Assembly (NCBI RefSeq): GCF_965118635.1
Contig: NZ_CBCPHV010000005.1
Location: 62,001 to 126,000, forward strand
Direction: 5' to 3'
DNA: 64,000 nt
Source: Empedobacter brevis_A
Lineage (GTDB): Bacteria; Bacteroidota; Bacteroidia; Flavobacteriales; Weeksellaceae
Both the position numbers and the translations under genes were made by a program. Under the pieces are notes generated by a model. The model did not search any database. It saw nothing but the letters and a program-made list of their open reading frames with translations, and had not been told where the DNA came from. Below, one piece after another: positions 52,234 to 60,826 of this stretch; the first letter of the stretch is position 1; every line of letters starts with the position of its first letter.

Positions 52234-52240
52234 TATCACT

Positions 52241-52501
52241 ATGGAAATTACACAAGAAAAAATAGATTTTGCAATCATCGAAGTCGAAAATTATTTAAAT
52301 GATTTGGGGATCAAAAATAATTTTTCTCTTTTACGAATTGAAAAAGAAAAAGAGGAAAATGTACGAACTTTTTATTACGAAATAGCAAATCCAACTTTTA
52401 AAACTGTTATTCAAATTCAATATGATTTCTTAAAAGAAGAACAGAAAGATTCTTCTCAAACTTCTTTTAGTTGGATGGATTACAAAAAAATTACTGAATA
52501 G
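52241..52501 (+). CDS. Small hypothetical protein (86 residues)
   Basis: I do not recognise this protein. It is acidic and helical at first (MEITQEKIDFAIIEVENYLN) and then strand-rich with TFYYEIANPTFKTVIQIQYDF. I choose the ATG at 52241; the in-frame ATG at 52214 and TTG at 52202 lie within or before the promoter. It sits between divergent dnaA and a thioesterase gene. Confidence 0.6.
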   Translation: MEITQEKIDFAIIEVENYLNDLGIKNNFSLLRIEKEKEENVRTFYYEIANPTFKTVIQIQYDFLKEEQKDSSQTSFSWMDYKKITE

Positions 52502-52545
52502 ACTTTTTCATTTTTTATAGAATTAATGATAAAGTCTTTTTTTTG
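52500..52545 (+). terminator. Probable terminator after the small hypothetical gene
   Basis: Imperfect 13-bp stem (AGACTTTTTCATT with AATGATAAAGTCT, one mismatch) followed by a T run. Confidence 0.55.
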
Positions 52546-52550
52546 TTCTC

Positions 52551-52558
52551 TACTTTTG
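52551..52558 (+). promoter_or_regulatory. -7 promoter element of the thioesterase gene
   Basis: TACTTTTG (TAnnTTTG), ending 27 bases before the ATG at 52586. Confidence 0.5.
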
Positions 52559-52585
52559 AATAATTAAATGATGTTTTAGAAAATT

Positions 52586-53014
52586 ATGGAGAGAATAGAA
52601 GAAATCGAATCATTGAATGTTTTTCGAACTAAAACTCGTATTCTTTATAAGCATACAGATCAAATGAAGGTGGTTTATTATGGAAATTATCCTGAGTTTT
52701 ATGAAATTGGACGTGTGGAATTGATGCGTGAAAGAGGTTTTCCGTATGCCGAATTAGAATCTATGGGCATTCAGATGCCAATTATCGAAATGCATTCAAA
52801 ATATATAGGCAGTGCTTTGTATGATGAGTTGATTGAGATTGAAACAACAGTTCCCGAACGTGATAAAGGTGTTCGTATTCGTTTTGATTACAATATTTAT
52901 AATGAAGCTGGAAAATTAATCAATCAAGGTTATACCATTTTATGTTGTATTGATGCTGAAACTCGTCGCCCGGTTCGTATTCCAGAGCGTATTTGGACAA
53001 GCTTAGGTTTATAA
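52586..53014 (+). CDS. Acyl-CoA thioesterase (4HBT hotdog fold, YbgC/FadM-like)
   Basis: A 142-residue hotdog-fold thioesterase. The active-site segment HTDQMKVVYYGNYPEFYEIGRVELMRERG spans residues 23-50, with Asp 25 in the catalytic position of the 4-hydroxybenzoyl-CoA thioesterase family, and RIRFDYNIYNEAGKLINQGYT forms the later strands. It hydrolyses acyl-CoA esters; chain length unknown. Cytoplasmic. Confidence 0.9.
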   Translation: MERIEEIESLNVFRTKTRILYKHTDQMKVVYYGNYPEFYEIGRVELMRERGFPYAELESMGIQMPIIEMHSKYIGSALYDELIEIETTVPERDKGVRIRFDYNIYNEAGKLINQGYTILCCIDAETRRPVRIPERIWTSLGL

Positions 53015-53071
53015 TATTATTTAAAATGATTAATTATTCGTTAAAACAAATTCTAGCAAATGATTTCTCAT

Positions 53072-53079
53072 TAAATTTG
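53072..53079 (+). promoter_or_regulatory. -7 promoter element of apt
   Basis: TAAATTTG (TAnnTTTG), ending 28 bases before the ATG at 53108. Confidence 0.5.
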
Positions 53080-53107
53080 TTCCTTAACAAAACATGATTA
53101 AAAAAGA

Positions 53108-53638
53108 ATGTCAACACTTCAAGAAAAAATCAATCAAACGATTGTAGATGTTATCGATTTTCCAAAAGAAGGAATTGTCTATAAAGACATTACTCCACTA
53201 TTCTTAGACGCCGAACTTTCAGAAGAAATTGTAGATGCTTTTGTAGCAAAAGCAAAAGGTAAAGTGGATATTGTTTGTGGAATTGAAAGCCGTGGATTTT
53301 TATATGGAATTCAAATTGCTCAAAAATTAAAAGTTCCTTTTGTATTAATTCGCAAGGCTGGTAAATTACCTCCTCCAACGATTAGTCAATCGTACGATTT
53401 AGAATATGGTCAAGCAACGATCGAGGTTAATTCGAATTACATTAAAGATGGATCGCGTGTTTTAATTCATGACGATGTTTTAGCTACTGGAGGAACTGCA
53501 GAAGCATGTGCTAAATTGGTAGAGAAATGTGGTGGAAAAACAACTCAATTTTCGTTTATCGTTGATTTAACTTTCTTAAACGGAAAAGATAAATTAACAC
53601 CTTTTACAACAGATATTGTCACATTGATAGAATATTAA
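53108..53638 (+). CDS. apt: Adenine phosphoribosyltransferase
   Basis: Salvages adenine to AMP with PRPP. 176 residues; FPKEGIVYKDITPLF near 19, GIESRGFLYG near 60, RKAGKLPPPT near 83 and the PRPP loop VLIHDDVLATGGTAEA near 120. Independent transcription unit with its own promoter and terminator. Confidence 0.97.
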   Translation: MSTLQEKINQTIVDVIDFPKEGIVYKDITPLFLDAELSEEIVDAFVAKAKGKVDIVCGIESRGFLYGIQIAQKLKVPFVLIRKAGKLPPPTISQSYDLEYGQATIEVNSNYIKDGSRVLIHDDVLATGGTAEACAKLVEKCGGKTTQFSFIVDLTFLNGKDKLTPFTTDIVTLIEY

Positions 53639-53641
53639 AAC

Positions 53642-53674
53642 AAAAAATCCTCAACTTAAGTTGAGGATTTTTTT
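53642..53674. terminator. Rho-independent terminator, bidirectional
   Basis: Perfect palindrome TCCTCAACTT/AAGTTGAGGA (53648-53667) with A6 and T8 flanks, between convergent apt and the GH10-like gene. Confidence 0.92.
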
Positions 53675-53689
53675 TATAGAATTCAATTC

Positions 53690-55309
53690 TTAATTAATTC
53701 TTTCAGCAACATATTCGCTTTCGTTACCTATACGGTCGACAGCTTTTAATGCAACTGCTGTTAATTTTTTACCGTCTTTATGTTTCAAAATCGTTTGATT
53801 GGTTTTTGTTCTATCCAAAATAGATGTTTCCCAATCGTTGTTATAACGTGTGTACAAAATCCATTTCGAAACATTAGAATTCATCTTATAATCATTCCAA
53901 TTCATCACAACCTCTGATGCTTTTGTGTCCACGGATAAATTTGGTTTTGTCAAACGATCTCCTTTAATCCAATCCATTGTTGGTACCAAAGCTTTGTTTT
54001 TATAAGGACCTTCTTTTAAATAACTTAACATTGAAGGATTTTTTGTTAATCCGGCAACACTCCAATGAATAACACCTACATTGTTTTGTAAAATTTCTCC
54101 AGCCATTTTCACCTGATTTGTAATCTCAGTTGTTCTATCCGGCACTCTTACTTCTACTGTATTCAAACCTGGCCAAAGATGACGATTATGTGTATTTTCT
54201 GACTTCCACCATTGTAATAATTTTGGAAAACTTTGTCCTGTCGAATTAATTGGCCAATACAATTGCGGCGAAAAATAATCTACCCAACCTTTATTCAACC
54301 ATAATTTTGCATCTGCATATAATTCGTCATATTGAGAAGAACCTGTAATCCCTGAAGGATAACCTGGTTTCCAAATTCCAAATGGACTAATTCCGAATTT
54401 CACAAAAGGTTTTTCTGCCTTAATTTCTTTATAAATACGCTCGATAATTGTATTCACATTTTGACGTCGCCAATCTGCTCTAGATAATGTTCCTCCATTA
54501 TTTTTGTAAACAGTCCAAGTTGCATTGTCAGGAAAATCTGCTCCTCCATTATAGGATGCATATGGATAGAAATAATCATCAAAATGAACACCATCAATAT
54601 CATAACGAGAAACGATATCGCGAACAACTTCTGAAACGTGATTTTGTGTTTTTTTGTCTGCAGGGTCAAACCAATACATTCCATTTTTCAATCTCACTAC
54701 ATTACTTGGAGACCTTTTTACCATCGACTCGTTTGTCACTGGACCTCCACTGCTGTGATGCGCTCTGTAAGGATTTAACCAAACATGTAACTCTATTCCA
54801 CGTTTGTGTGCTTCTTCTACCCAAAATTCTAAAGGATCATAATAAGGTGAAGGTGCTTTCCCTTCTTGTCCTGTTAAAAAATAAGACCAAGGTTCAAAAT
54901 TACTTTTATACAAAGCATCTGCTGCAGGACGAACCTGAAAAATAACTGCATTAAAATTGTTTGCTTCTAACATATCTAACAACCTTATTGCTTCATCTTT
55001 TTGCTGAGATGTTGTCAAATCTTTTTTAGAAGGCCAATTAATATTAGCCACAGAAGCTACCCAAGCTGCTCTGAATTCTCGATTTACTTCAGGTAATTTA
55101 ACAGTAAAAACTTCGTCTTTTTTGTTAGGGATTTCAGTTTTTGGAGTAGTAAGAATAGTTGGTTTTGTAGATTCTACAGGTTTTGTAGGTTGCTTTGTTT
55201 CTACTTTTTTATAAACTATTTTTTTCGAACTTTTATTTGAAGCACACGAAGATAAGCCTATTGTGGCAGCTCCGAAACATATCAAAATATATTTAAAATT
55301 AATTTTCAT
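53690..55309 (-). CDS. GH10-like (GHL10/YngK-type) family lipoprotein
   Basis: A 539-residue lipoprotein with signal ending GLSSC (Cys 22), a Pro/Thr/Lys linker to about residue 70, and a glycosyl hydrolase-like 10 TIM barrel (about 78-400). Landmarks are FRAAWVASVANINWPS, FNAVIFQVRPAADALYKS, IELHVWLNPYRAHH, and DIDGVHFDDYFYPY near 240. A fibronectin/immunoglobulin-like C-terminal region follows. Related proteins act on peptidoglycan glycan strands. Outer-membrane or surface location is expected. Confidence 0.87.
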   Translation of the reverse strand: MKINFKYILICFGAATIGLSSCASNKSSKKIVYKKVETKQPTKPVESTKPTILTTPKTEIPNKKDEVFTVKLPEVNREFRAAWVASVANINWPSKKDLTTSQQKDEAIRLLDMLEANNFNAVIFQVRPAADALYKSNFEPWSYFLTGQEGKAPSPYYDPLEFWVEEAHKRGIELHVWLNPYRAHHSSGGPVTNESMVKRSPSNVVRLKNGMYWFDPADKKTQNHVSEVVRDIVSRYDIDGVHFDDYFYPYASYNGGADFPDNATWTVYKNNGGTLSRADWRRQNVNTIIERIYKEIKAEKPFVKFGISPFGIWKPGYPSGITGSSQYDELYADAKLWLNKGWVDYFSPQLYWPINSTGQSFPKLLQWWKSENTHNRHLWPGLNTVEVRVPDRTTEITNQVKMAGEILQNNVGVIHWSVAGLTKNPSMLSYLKEGPYKNKALVPTMDWIKGDRLTKPNLSVDTKASEVVMNWNDYKMNSNVSKWILYTRYNNDWETSILDRTKTNQTILKHKDGKKLTAVALKAVDRIGNESEYVAERIN

Positions 55310-55335
55310 TCGTTGAAATATGTATTTTAGTGATA

Positions 55336-55343
55336 CAAAATTA
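55336..55343 (-). promoter_or_regulatory. -7 promoter element of the GH10-like gene
   Basis: Minus-strand TAATTTTG (TAnnTTTG), ending 26 bases before the ATG at 55309. Confidence 0.5.
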
Positions 55344-55546
55344 GTAATAAAGCTTTATTAATCCGCATTTTATCAAATATTTAGGATATCTAGATTTTCT
55401 TTCACTAATTAATTTACAATTTTTTTCTTGAAAATTATTCTATTGTTTCATTCTTTTCCAATCTTTTAAAATGTTTAATTCATGATGTTTTATAAATTTT
55501 ATGTCGTTCATTATTATTGATAAGAGCGTTCTTAAAAATCATCCAT

Positions 55547-55580
55547 AAAAAAATCCGTTCGATTAGTCGAACGGATTTTT
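55547..55580. terminator. Rho-independent terminator of DUF5522-DUF2911
   Basis: Arms ATCCGTTCGA (55553-55562) and TCGAACGGAT (55567-55576), loop TTAG, A7 and T5 flanks. Confidence 0.92.
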
Positions 55581-55591
55581 GTTTTATAATA

Positions 55592-56326
55592 TTAATATTT
55601 ATTCTTTTCCAAATTAACTTTCAACTCTTTATAATAATCTGGTGCATTTACATCTTTCTCTAAAGCTGTATTTATCCATTTCAGCGCTTGATTTCTATCT
55701 AATTTATTCGAATAATAGAAATTTGCTGAATTGTAAAAATCTCGTGCAGAAGAATTTTCATTCAATTGTTCACCAATCATTTTCAAAACATCATTTATTG
55801 TATTCGTTTCAATATCCAATACAACATTTACATTATCCCAAGCCAAAACCAAATTTGCTGATTGTTGCGTCACATTTGTAAAACGAATCTCGAAAGTTTC
55901 TGTTTTATTGTTCATCGATTTTGTTGATGCAGCTTTCACTTTCAACGCAATATTTGATTCCTTCCATTCTTTCGGATTTCCCCAATTTTTTGTGTCTTTA
56001 TAGAAAATCACATCCCAATCTTCTTTATTAGGAATACTATACAACGCATATTCTCCAGCAGCCAATTCTTTTCCATTCACTTTTATCGGCTTATCAAATT
56101 TGATAACTGTATTTTCGTTTGCTCCTGTTCGCCAAACTTCTCCATTTGGAACTAATTTTCCAAATACTTTTCTACCATTTACATTTGGACGATTATAGTC
56201 AACTTCAAATTCTGTTAATCCAACTTTTTGTTCAATTTCGGCATGAGAACTTACTGCAGGAAATTTCATTTGTGCAAAAGCACAACTTCCTATTAACAAA
56301 GCTAAAACCGTTGATGTTATTTTCAT
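55592..56326 (-). CDS. DUF2911 protein, periplasmic or secreted
   Basis: A 244-residue protein with signal peptide MKITSTVLALLIGSCAFAQ and a DUF2911 domain (about residues 28-175): VDYNRPNVNGRKVFGKLVPNGEVWRTGANENT near 45 and ELAAGEYALYSIPNKEDWDVIFYKD near 90 are diagnostic. A TPR-like tail (NSANFYYSNKLDRNQALKWINTALEK) follows. Function unknown; common in Bacteroidota. It starts 4 bp after the DUF5522 gene. Confidence 0.88.
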   Translation of the reverse strand: MKITSTVLALLIGSCAFAQMKFPAVSSHAEIEQKVGLTEFEVDYNRPNVNGRKVFGKLVPNGEVWRTGANENTVIKFDKPIKVNGKELAAGEYALYSIPNKEDWDVIFYKDTKNWGNPKEWKESNIALKVKAASTKSMNNKTETFEIRFTNVTQQSANLVLAWDNVNVVLDIETNTINDVLKMIGEQLNENSSARDFYNSANFYYSNKLDRNQALKWINTALEKDVNAPDYYKELKVNLEKNKY

Positions 56327-56330
56327 ATAA

Positions 56331-56492
56331 TTATCTATTATTCTTTATTTTATCTGTTTTCTTGTCGTAACCATACGGACAATGTTTACATCCACTTTTA
56401 CAACAATATCCTCTTCTTTTAAGATATTGCGCAGTAAATATTCTGAAACCTTCTGGAGATAAATAATAATCTCCTTCTTCAAACTTTTTCAT
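56331..56492 (-). CDS. DUF5522 protein, small Cys-rich
   Basis: A 53-residue reading frame from ATG at 56492 to TAA at 56331. It has the DUF5522 pattern: YYLSPEGFRIFTAQYLKRRG, then CCKSGCKHCPYGY, with four Cys and a His in a tight cluster (C-C-x3-C-x-H-C) that could bind zinc. The frame is open for about 11 codons before the ATG but has no earlier standard start. It lies 4 bp before the DUF2911 gene and is probably co-transcribed with it. Confidence 0.75.
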   Translation of the reverse strand: MKKFEEGDYYLSPEGFRIFTAQYLKRRGYCCKSGCKHCPYGYDKKTDKIKNNR

Positions 56493-56623
56493 TTCTGATG
56501 CTGTGAAATTACAACTTTTATCTATAAATTATCATTAAATTTAGAACTGATAATGATTACTGAATTGTCTTATAAATTTACGATTTTTAATACTTTTTGA
56601 ATCAATATCTTCTTAGTTTTATT

Positions 56624-56631
56624 TAATTTTG
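56624..56631 (+). promoter_or_regulatory. -7 promoter element of the HExxH-ACC deaminase-glucosaminidase operon
   Basis: TAATTTTG (TAnnTTTG), ending 25 bases before the ATG at 56657; a TTG lies 24 bases further up (56597-56599). Confidence 0.5.
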
Positions 56632-56656
56632 CAACAAAATCGTATTACCTAAAATC

Positions 56657-56983
56657 ATGTTTGTAGTTGTTTTAAGTCATTTATTCCGAAAGAATTTTAT
56701 AGGAATTACCATATTTCCTTTCATTTTTTTGAGAGATAAAAAACTGAAAAACGATAAAGTTTTAATCAATCATGAAACAATTCACATTATTCAACAACTC
56801 GAACTTTTGGTTATTTTTTTCTATCCTTTTTATTTACTTGAATATATCATTCGATTAATTCAATATCGTGATCAACATAAAGCATACAAAAACATTAGTT
56901 TTGAGCGAGAAGCTTACGCAAACGAACATAATTTAGATTATTTAAAAAAACGAAAATTTTATAGTTTTCTAAAATATTTATAA
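56657..56983 (+). CDS. Small membrane protein with HExxH motif
   Basis: A 108-residue protein with hydrophobic stretches at residues 1-22 and about 50-68. Between them lies HETIHIIQQLE (residues 39-49), which fits the zinc-protease motif HExxH, and EREAYANE follows near residue 86, the position of a possible third Glu ligand. I know of no named family. The downstream gene starts directly at its stop, so it is co-transcribed with the ACC-deaminase-like gene. Activity is inferred from the motif only. Confidence 0.75.
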   Translation: MFVVVLSHLFRKNFIGITIFPFIFLRDKKLKNDKVLINHETIHIIQQLELLVIFFYPFYLLEYIIRLIQYRDQHKAYKNISFEREAYANEHNLDYLKKRKFYSFLKYL

Positions 56984-57901
56984 ATGATTTGGAACGATTA
57001 CAAAGCTAATATTCAATCAATTGACACTTCTCATTTAACCTCACAAAATATCCAACTTTCGATATTGAGAGAAGATTTGAATCATCCTGAAATTTCAGGA
57101 AATAAATACCGAAAACTGAAATATAATTTTATTGAAGCTGAAAACCTTGGTTTTAAAAAAGTCTTGACTTTTGGTGGAGCTTTTTCCAATCACATTGCAG
57201 CAACCGCAGCAGCTGGAAAACTTCATCAATTCGAAACAATTGGAATTATTCGCGGCGAAGAGTTAAATAATAAAGTTGATGAAAACCCAACTTTACGTTT
57301 TGCAAAAAAATGTGGTATGCAATTGCATTTTATTTCCAGAGAAGCTTATCGAAAAAAAGATGATTTAGAATTTATAAACAATTTAAATACTAAATACCCA
57401 AACACTTACGTTATCCCAGAAGGAGGAACTAATGATTTAGCGATAAAAGGTTGCAAAGAAATTTTGTTTGATGATTGTTTCGAATACGATTTCATTGCTT
57501 CTGCAATTGGAACTTGTGGAACAATTTCTGGATTGATTGAAAGTTCTAAACTTCATCAAAATATTTTAGGTTTTCCAAGTTTAAAAGGAAATTTTATCCA
57601 AAATGAGATTGAAAAATTGACAAATAAAAAGAATTTTACTATTTTTAATGATTACCATTTTGGAGGATATGGAAAAGTTTCGGACGAATTAATTACTTTT
57701 GTAAATGATTTCAAACGAATTTATCATATTCAATTGGATCCTATTTACACTGGAAAAATGGTTTTTGGAATTTTTCAATTAATTAAAAATCATTATTTTA
57801 GTGATAATTCTAAAATTCTTTTGGTTCATACAGGCGGATTGCAAGGAATTGAGGGAATGAACAAACTTTTAAAGAAGAAGAACAAAAATATAATAGAATG
57901 A
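56984..57901 (+). CDS. ACC deaminase / D-cysteine desulfhydrase family PLP enzyme
   Basis: A 305-residue fold-type II PLP enzyme. The PLP Lys is in SGNKYRKLKYN near residue 37, FGGAFSNHIAATAAAG near 60 cradles the cofactor, and VIPEGGTNDLAIKGC near 140 and GTCGTISGLI near 172 bind the phosphate. Members act on 1-aminocyclopropane-1-carboxylate or D-cysteine; which one is not decided. The ATG follows the previous stop with no gap, and the stop overlaps the next ATG by 4 bases. Confidence 0.9.
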   Translation: MIWNDYKANIQSIDTSHLTSQNIQLSILREDLNHPEISGNKYRKLKYNFIEAENLGFKKVLTFGGAFSNHIAATAAAGKLHQFETIGIIRGEELNNKVDENPTLRFAKKCGMQLHFISREAYRKKDDLEFINNLNTKYPNTYVIPEGGTNDLAIKGCKEILFDDCFEYDFIASAIGTCGTISGLIESSKLHQNILGFPSLKGNFIQNEIEKLTNKKNFTIFNDYHFGGYGKVSDELITFVNDFKRIYHIQLDPIYTGKMVFGIFQLIKNHYFSDNSKILLVHTGGLQGIEGMNKLLKKKNKNIIE

Positions 57902-58983
57902 AAAAATTGTTGTACGTTTTTAGCTTAGTGTTGACGATTTCAATACAAGCACAAGAAAGTAGAGACATAACTTACATTCGAAAACATGCTATTCTAGCTG
58001 TTGAAGAAATGAAACTTTACAAAGTTCCTGCTAGTATTACTTTGGCACAAGGTTTATTAGAAACTGGTGGTGGACAAAGTAAATTAGCCGATCAGGCTAA
58101 TAATCATTTCGGAATAAAATGTAAAGGTCCAGAAGAATGGTCGCTAGATAAACCTAGAGTTTATCATGATGATGATGCAAAAGGAGAATGTTTTAGAAAA
58201 TATACTTCTGTGGAAGAAAGTTACCGAGATCATTCTAAATTTTTAGCATTAAGACCTTATTATAAAGCGTTATTTATTTTAGATCCTACGGATTATAATG
58301 CTTGGGCACATGGTTTGAAAAAATCTGGTTATGCAACAGATCCAAAATATGCTTCAAAATTAATTTCGAGAATCGAAAAATATAATTTAGATCAATTTGA
58401 TAAGATTTCTCCAGAAGAAGTTTATGCTAAATTATATATGCTATACAAGAATGAAAATGATATGATGTTAGCAAATAATTTTTCGAAATCTAAGACAAAA
58501 AAAGAATCAAAAACAATCAAGGAAGAAGTTCTTTTAGCTTCGTATCAACCACAAGAAAGCGCTATAGAAAATAGTGATCTTGTCGTAAATAATAATAAAA
58601 CTATTGCCTACGAAACTCGACCTCAGAACCCAACATTGCGTATAAGAAATCATAAGAATAATATTCCTTATATCGTTGCGCAAGCGGGAGAAACAATAAC
58701 AACAATTTCTAAAATATATAACAAAGTCCCTTCGGATATTGCTAATTTCAATGAAATACAAATGGGTTCTAAATTGAAAGATGGACAAATTGTATTTTTT
58801 GGAAAAAAGAAAACTAAAGGTTCTGATTATTCTTACAAAGTGCAAGAAGGTGATGATATGTACACAATTTCACAACGTTTTGGTGTAAAAGTTAGCAGTT
58901 TATACAAGCTAAATCGTATGGAACCTGGAGAACAACCAAGAGTTGGACAACGAATAAATCTTAAAACAAAAGTTAAAGCATAA
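57898..58983 (+). CDS. Glucosaminidase domain protein with two LysM domains
   Basis: A 361-residue exported peptidoglycan hydrolase. Signal peptide MKKLLYVFSLVLTISIQAQ, then a mannosyl-glycoprotein endo-beta-N-acetylglucosaminidase domain (about 25-165; ITLAQGLLETGGGQSKLADQANNHFGIKC carries the catalytic Glu), a Lys/Ser-rich linker, and two LysM modules (about 253-300 and 310-357; YKVQEGDDMYTISQRFGV). Overlaps the PLP enzyme by ATGA and ends the operon. Confidence 0.93.
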   Translation: MKKLLYVFSLVLTISIQAQESRDITYIRKHAILAVEEMKLYKVPASITLAQGLLETGGGQSKLADQANNHFGIKCKGPEEWSLDKPRVYHDDDAKGECFRKYTSVEESYRDHSKFLALRPYYKALFILDPTDYNAWAHGLKKSGYATDPKYASKLISRIEKYNLDQFDKISPEEVYAKLYMLYKNENDMMLANNFSKSKTKKESKTIKEEVLLASYQPQESAIENSDLVVNNNKTIAYETRPQNPTLRIRNHKNNIPYIVAQAGETITTISKIYNKVPSDIANFNEIQMGSKLKDGQIVFFGKKKTKGSDYSYKVQEGDDMYTISQRFGVKVSSLYKLNRMEPGEQPRVGQRINLKTKVKA

Positions 58984-58995
58984 CAATTTCAATAA

Positions 58996-59034
58996 AACTA
59001 AAAAAAGCTTCCTAAAAGGAAGCTTTTTTTAGTT
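58996..59034. terminator. Rho-independent terminator, bidirectional
   Basis: Arms AAAGCTTCC and GGAAGCTTT around loop TAAAA with A/T flanks (stem from 58996). It serves the glucosaminidase operon and overlaps the stop of the convergent TlpA-type gene. Confidence 0.92.
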
Positions 59035-59613
59035 CATCATTTTAAAAATATCAACCAATTCTTTATTGATTTTGCCTGTTTGATAATCCATTGGCGCAGG
59101 TGCACGATCAATCATTGTATTTCCTTCTTTGTCTAAAATCATAAAAGTCGGAATGTATTCAATCTTATAATCAAAACCAAAATTATCTTCTTGTCCTGCA
59201 AACAATTGTACTCCAGACATCTGATTTTCTCTCACCATTTTCTCCCAAACTGGCTTATCTTCTAATTTATCCAAAGAAATACTTACAAAATAAATTGGCG
59301 CATTTTGAAATTGTTTTTCCAACTCTTTCATAAATGGAATTTGTACTTTACAAGGTCCACACCACGTTGCCCAAATATCTAGATAGATATACTTTCCTTT
59401 AAAATCAGCTAAATCATATCGTTTTCCATTGATATCAGCCAACGAAAAATCTGGCGCTTTAACCAATTCTTTTGGATTTTCTGTTTCATGAGATTCTATA
59501 TCAATAACAGAATCAATTTTTTTAGCATCAATAGATTCTTCAATTTTTTGATCTGATTTATTACAACTAAAAAATGTAATTAAGATTGATAGGATTAATA
59601 ATTTTGTTTTCAT
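59029..59613 (-). CDS. TlpA-like thioredoxin-fold lipoprotein
   Basis: A 194-residue lipoprotein (MKTKLLILSILITFFSC, Cys 17) with a TlpA/ResA-type thioredoxin domain from about residue 55. The redox motif is WATWCGPCK near 84-92, and the cis-Pro loop is IEYIPTFMILD near 152. It should reduce disulfides in the periplasm, for example in cytochrome maturation. Single-gene unit. Confidence 0.93.
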   Translation of the reverse strand: MKTKLLILSILITFFSCNKSDQKIEESIDAKKIDSVIDIESHETENPKELVKAPDFSLADINGKRYDLADFKGKYIYLDIWATWCGPCKVQIPFMKELEKQFQNAPIYFVSISLDKLEDKPVWEKMVRENQMSGVQLFAGQEDNFGFDYKIEYIPTFMILDKEGNTMIDRAPAPMDYQTGKINKELVDIFKMMN

Positions 59614-59664
59614 TTATAGATTTAAACTAAGTTTTATTTCTCGCCTTATAAACAGGTTTGTTAT

Positions 59665-59672
59665 CAAAAATA
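59665..59672 (-). promoter_or_regulatory. -7 promoter element of the TlpA-like gene
   Basis: Minus-strand TATTTTTG (TAnnTTTG), 51 bases before the ATG at 59613. Confidence 0.45.
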
Positions 59673-59714
59673 AACATTTAAACGTTATCAATTTCATAAA
59701 ATACCTCAATTCAC

Positions 59715-59746
59715 TTGACAAAGGGCTATCTGAGGTCGTATATTTG
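59715..59746 (+). promoter_or_regulatory. Promoter of the queA-rlmN run
   Basis: TTGACA (59715-59720) and TATATTTG (59739-59746), with 21 bases between TTG and the -7 element. Confidence 0.6.
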
Positions 59747-59763
59747 CAAAAAATTGTACAATT

Positions 59764-60819
59764 ATGAAAATGAAAACCTCCGATTTCGACTTTACTTTAC
59801 CTGAAGAACTTTTAGCAGATCGCCCTTCTGAAAACAGAGACGAAGCTCGCTTAATGGTTGTTCATCGTGACACCGGAGAAATTGAACATAGACAATTTAA
59901 AGATCTTATCGATTATTTTGATGAAGGAGACGTTATGATTCGTAACAATACTAAAGTTTTTCCTGCCCGTTTAATGGGAAATAAAGAAAAAACTGGTGCT
60001 CAAATCGAAGTTTTCTTATTAAGAGAATTAGATGCAGAAACTCGTTTATGGGATGTTTTGGTTGATCCAGCTCGTAAAATTCGTATCGGAAATAAATTAT
60101 TCTTCGACAATGATGATACATTAGTAGCAGAGGTTGTTGACAATACGACTTCTCGTGGACGTACATTACGTTTCTTATTTGATGGATCTTATGAAGAATT
60201 CCGTGCAAAATTGAAAGAATTAGGAGAAACTCCACTTCCAAAATATATTTTACGTGATGTTGAGCCAGAAGATGCAGAGCGTTACCAAACAATTTATGCT
60301 AAACACGAAGGAGCAGTTGCTGCACCTACAGCTGGTTTACACTTTTCTAAACATTTATTAAAACGTTTAGAAATAAAAGGCGTTGATTTTGCTGAATTAA
60401 CATTACATATTGGTTTAGGAACTTTCCAAGCTGTTGAAGTTGAAGATTTATCTAAACACAAAATGGAATCTGAGCAAGTAATTATTCCTCAAGCAACAGC
60501 TGATTTAGTAAACAGAGCAATCGACGAGAAGAAAAAAGTTTGTGCAATTGGGACAACATCTATGCGTTCTATCGAATCTTCAGTTTCTGCTGATGGACAT
60601 TTGAATGCTTATGATGGTTGGACGAACAAATTCATTCATCCACCTTACGATTTCTCTATTGCAAATTGTATGATTACAAACTTCCACACACCAAAATCAA
60701 CATTAATTATGATGATTTCTGCGTTTGCTGGACACGATTTAACAATGAAAGCGTATAACGAAGCTGTAAAAGAAGGATACAAATTCTACTCTTACGGAGA
60801 TGCAATGCTAATTCTATAA
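59764..60819 (+). CDS. queA: S-adenosylmethionine:tRNA ribosyltransferase-isomerase
   Basis: Moves the ribosyl part of SAM onto preQ1 in tRNA to make epoxyqueuosine. 351 residues; SDFDFTLPEELLADRPSENRDEARLMV at the start, LGETPLPKYI near 158, YQTIYAKHEGAVAAPTAGLHFS near 178 and the SAM-region ICAIGTTSMRS-like stretch near 260 identify it. Two ATGs (59764 and 59770) are possible starts. Followed after 7 bp by rlmN, so translation-related genes are grouped. Confidence 0.95.
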   Translation: MKMKTSDFDFTLPEELLADRPSENRDEARLMVVHRDTGEIEHRQFKDLIDYFDEGDVMIRNNTKVFPARLMGNKEKTGAQIEVFLLRELDAETRLWDVLVDPARKIRIGNKLFFDNDDTLVAEVVDNTTSRGRTLRFLFDGSYEEFRAKLKELGETPLPKYILRDVEPEDAERYQTIYAKHEGAVAAPTAGLHFSKHLLKRLEIKGVDFAELTLHIGLGTFQAVEVEDLSKHKMESEQVIIPQATADLVNRAIDEKKKVCAIGTTSMRSIESSVSADGHLNAYDGWTNKFIHPPYDFSIANCMITNFHTPKSTLIMMISAFAGHDLTMKAYNEAVKEGYKFYSYGDAMLIL

Positions 60820-60826
60820 GAAAAGT

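Noticed and set aside
51986..52240. Chromosomal origin next to dnaA
   Set aside because: Only one degenerate DnaA-box-like sequence (52068-52076) is seen, with no cluster or AT-rich repeat block.
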